From the NCBI RefSeq assembly GCF_018682675.1, contig NZ_JAFMTR010000042.1:101519-165518 (forward strand): a DNA stretch of 64,000 nt, given 5' to 3'. The notes below the pieces were generated by a model that was given only the letters and a program-made list of their open reading frames with translations, was not told where the DNA came from and searched no databases. Positions 62,468-64,000 of this stretch are shown here, piece after piece (the first letter of the stretch is position 1; every line of letters begins with the position of its first letter). This DNA is from Sphingopyxis soli. Its GTDB lineage: Bacteria > Pseudomonadota > Alphaproteobacteria > Sphingomonadales > Sphingomonadaceae. The position numbers and the translations under genes are program-made.

Positions 62468-63106
62468 ATGACTCACTTTGCAGACCTGATCGATGGATAC
62501 CGCCGCTTCCGGAACGGCGGCTGGCAGCAGCAGCGCGACCGCTGGAACGAGCTGGCCGAGGGGCAATCGCCCAAGGTCATGGTGATCGCCTGCTCCGACA
62601 GCCGCGTCGAGCCCTCGCAGATTTTCGACACGAATCCGGGCGAAATCTTCGTCGTGCGCAACGTTGCCGCGCTGGTCCCCCCGTTCGAGACGACGCCGGG
62701 CCGTCACGGCGTTTCGGCCGCGCTCGAGTTCGCGGTGCAGTTTCTGAAGGTCGAGGAAATCGTCGTGATGGGTCACGGCCTCTGCGGCGGCTGCCACGCG
62801 GCGCTTCACCGCTCGATGGAAGGGGCAGAGCCCGGTCGCGGCGGCTTCATCGCCGACTGGATTGCGATGCTGGACGACGCGGGCGCCGAGGTTCGCGCTG
62901 CCCACCCCGACGTCGACAATCGCGAGGCAGGACGCGCGATGGAAATGGCCGCTGTGCGCGTGAGCATAGCCAATCTGCGCACTTTCCCCTGTATCCAGGA
63001 AAAGGAAAAGCGCGGAACCCTGAAACTGCGCGGCGCCTTCTTCGCGATCAGCGACGGCGTGCTGCATGTGATGGACGACGCGACGGGAGATTTTACGCCG
63101 GCCTGA
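62468..63106 (+). CDS. Beta-class carbonic anhydrase
   Basis: 212 aa. Zinc ligands and the Asp/Arg dyad in [11 protein letters not shown], His/Cys in [12 protein letters not shown], and the [11 protein letters not shown] region: the beta-CA core. It interconverts CO2 and bicarbonate. It is divergent from lipA, 62 bp apart, and precedes the membrane protein by 21 bp. Confidence 0.93.
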   Translation: MTHFADLIDGYRRFRNGGWQQQRDRWNELAEGQSPKVMVIACSDSRVEPSQIFDTNPGEIFVVRNVAALVPPFETTPGRHGVSAALEFAVQFLKVEEIVVMGHGLCGGCHAALHRSMEGAEPGRGGFIADWIAMLDDAGAEVRAAHPDVDNREAGRAMEMAAVRVSIANLRTFPCIQEKEKRGTLKLRGAFFAISDGVLHVMDDATGDFTPA

Positions 63107-63127
63107 GGGCCAGACAGGGAGGACGCG

Positions 63128-63706
63128 ATGAGCAAGAATGCAATGTGGCTGACGATCATTTTCGCAGCCGCGATTGTCGGAGCCTTTCTGGGGCCGTCGC
63201 TCGGCAGCCTGATCGGCGAGACGACGATGCTGATCCTCGCACCGCTGTTCCTGATCGGGGTCGTCGCCTTCTGCATCTGGGCGCTGTCGAGCAACAAGAG
63301 CGGCAAGAAGGCCGATACCGCTGCGCTGGCCGAAGCCCGCGCAATGCGCGCGCCCGAAGGCAAGGGCCGCATCTACATCACCCGCCGCGGCTTCGTCGCC
63401 GCACTGCAGGGGATGAATGTCACGCTGGACGGCACGGCGACGGGCCAGATCAAGTCGGGGCAGATGCTGATGGCCGATGTCGAGCCCGGCACGCACCGCA
63501 TCCAGGTCGGGACCGCGAAGGCGAAGCTCGCCAATGCGGCCGAGATGGATGTCGAAATCAGCGCGGGCGGCGTGGTTGTCATCGACGCAATGATCGAGAT
63601 GGGGGCGCTCAAGGGCAGCGTGAAGCTGACCCGCCTCGACGCGGCGAAAGCGCGCGAGAATGTCAACGCGACCGCGCTGATCCTGTGGGAGGTGGCGCCG
63701 GCGTGA
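63128..63706 (+). CDS. Membrane protein with C-terminal beta domain (192 aa)
   Basis: GGGAGGACG is 5 nt before the ATG. Two membrane helices (WLTIIFAAAIVGAFLG, LILAPLFLIGVVAFCIWAL) are followed by a soluble beta-rich part (RIYITRRGFVAALQGMNVTLDG, then VEPGTHRIQVGTAKAKL) of the PEGA/DUF2846-like kind that presents a cargo-binding surface. No function is known to me. It is probably co-transcribed with the carbonic anhydrase. Confidence 0.65.
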   Translation: MSKNAMWLTIIFAAAIVGAFLGPSLGSLIGETTMLILAPLFLIGVVAFCIWALSSNKSGKKADTAALAEARAMRAPEGKGRIYITRRGFVAALQGMNVTLDGTATGQIKSGQMLMADVEPGTHRIQVGTAKAKLANAAEMDVEISAGGVVVIDAMIEMGALKGSVKLTRLDAAKARENVNATALILWEVAPA

Positions 63707-64000
63707 CGGCTTGACGTGCACGGGCGAAGGCAGCGCGACGATCCAAAGTTCAGTAAAGTTCAGCCCTGTGCGGCGCCGCTTCGCCCTCCCTTAGACTGCC
63801 AGCGCCCGGCCCACCGCGCCGTGGCCGCACCTGCAATCAAGCGCGAAAATGAATGGGTCGGCCGAAGGCTGGCACAGCCGGATAATGTAGGAAAAGGCTA
63901 TTTGAAGGCGCATCCGTTTTGGGGTGGAGAGCGGCCCTTCAATTCTCGTCATGCTGGCTGCGGCGATGGCCTCGCTGTTTCAGCATCCATGGCCGGGCCT
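63707..64000. other. Intergenic end of window
   Basis: No gene is evident. The last 60 bp (CGTCATGCTGG ... TTTCAGCATCCATGGCC) look like one half of the same kind of sphingomonad intergenic palindrome seen at 31153-31230. Confidence 0.4.
63745..63763. promoter_or_regulatory. Tandem direct repeat, operator-like
   Basis: AAAGTTCAG at 63745-63753 and again at 63755-63763, a 10-bp period, like OmpR/PhoB-class half-sites. It lies beyond the last gene and may control a gene off-window. Confidence 0.35.

Overview
The window is high-GC DNA from an alphaproteobacterium, most likely a sphingomonad close to Sphingopyxis. The evidence is gcrA, the dusB-ntrB-ntrC-ntrY-ntrX-hfq-hflX order, a fused ispDF, lipA next to a COQ10/RatA-type gene, several TonB/FecIR-type and acyl-CoA dehydrogenase genes, and an Hfq made of two Sm domains in one chain. 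No search was run; identities rest on reading motifs and gene order.

Layout: 1-7.5 kb is chromosomal (partial LysR regulator, class A beta-lactamase-like protein, parE, an outer-membrane barrel, a thioesterase, gcrA, an ABC-2 permease, hspQ). 7.73-19.82 kb is a 12-kb integrated element bounded by identical 20-bp direct repeats, the right one being the 3' end of an intact tRNA-Ser(CGA). It carries a tyrosine integrase, an AlpA-like HTH protein, a chain of small overlapping genes leading to a RepA/RecA-like ATPase, an iteron-like repeat field, an acyltransferase, an opposing operon of very small genes joined by ATGA overlaps, a fragment of a phage virion gene, and a Panacea-domain (DUF4065) antitoxin-like gene with a PemK-like partner. 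Apart from that fragment it has no recognisable capsid, tail, portal or terminase genes, so it looks like a phage satellite or plasmid-like integrative element.

20-40 kb is metabolic and envelope DNA: a beta-propeller amidohydrolase, a CoA-transferase, a YghU-type glutathione transferase, TadE/TadG-like proteins, a Phd-like/PAS fusion, an MBL hydrolase, two acyl-CoA dehydrogenases behind a palindromic operator-like site, a FecI-FecR-TonB receptor cassette, an autotransporter, and a 2OG-Fe(II) oxygenase whose reading frame runs into an antisense tRNA-Ser(UGA).

41-49 kb is a co-directional, mostly overlapping housekeeping run: mltB-like, rlpA-like, a D,D-carboxypeptidase, tmk, holB, metG, tatD-like, an MBL hydrolase and a small membrane protein, followed by mazG. 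50-59 kb is the leftward dusB/ntr/hfq/hflX cluster (nitrogen two-component systems plus RNA chaperone and ribosome GTPase). 59-64 kb holds ispDF, cinA-like, a COQ10-like gene, lipA, a beta-carbonic anhydrase and a membrane protein.

The strongest candidates for something new are the element's own modules: the iteron/hairpin replication region, the minus-strand operon of tiny genes, and the Panacea pair with an operator-like hairpin. The tandem Hfq, the Phd-PAS fusion and the oxygenase/tRNA overlap are the most unusual chromosomal features.
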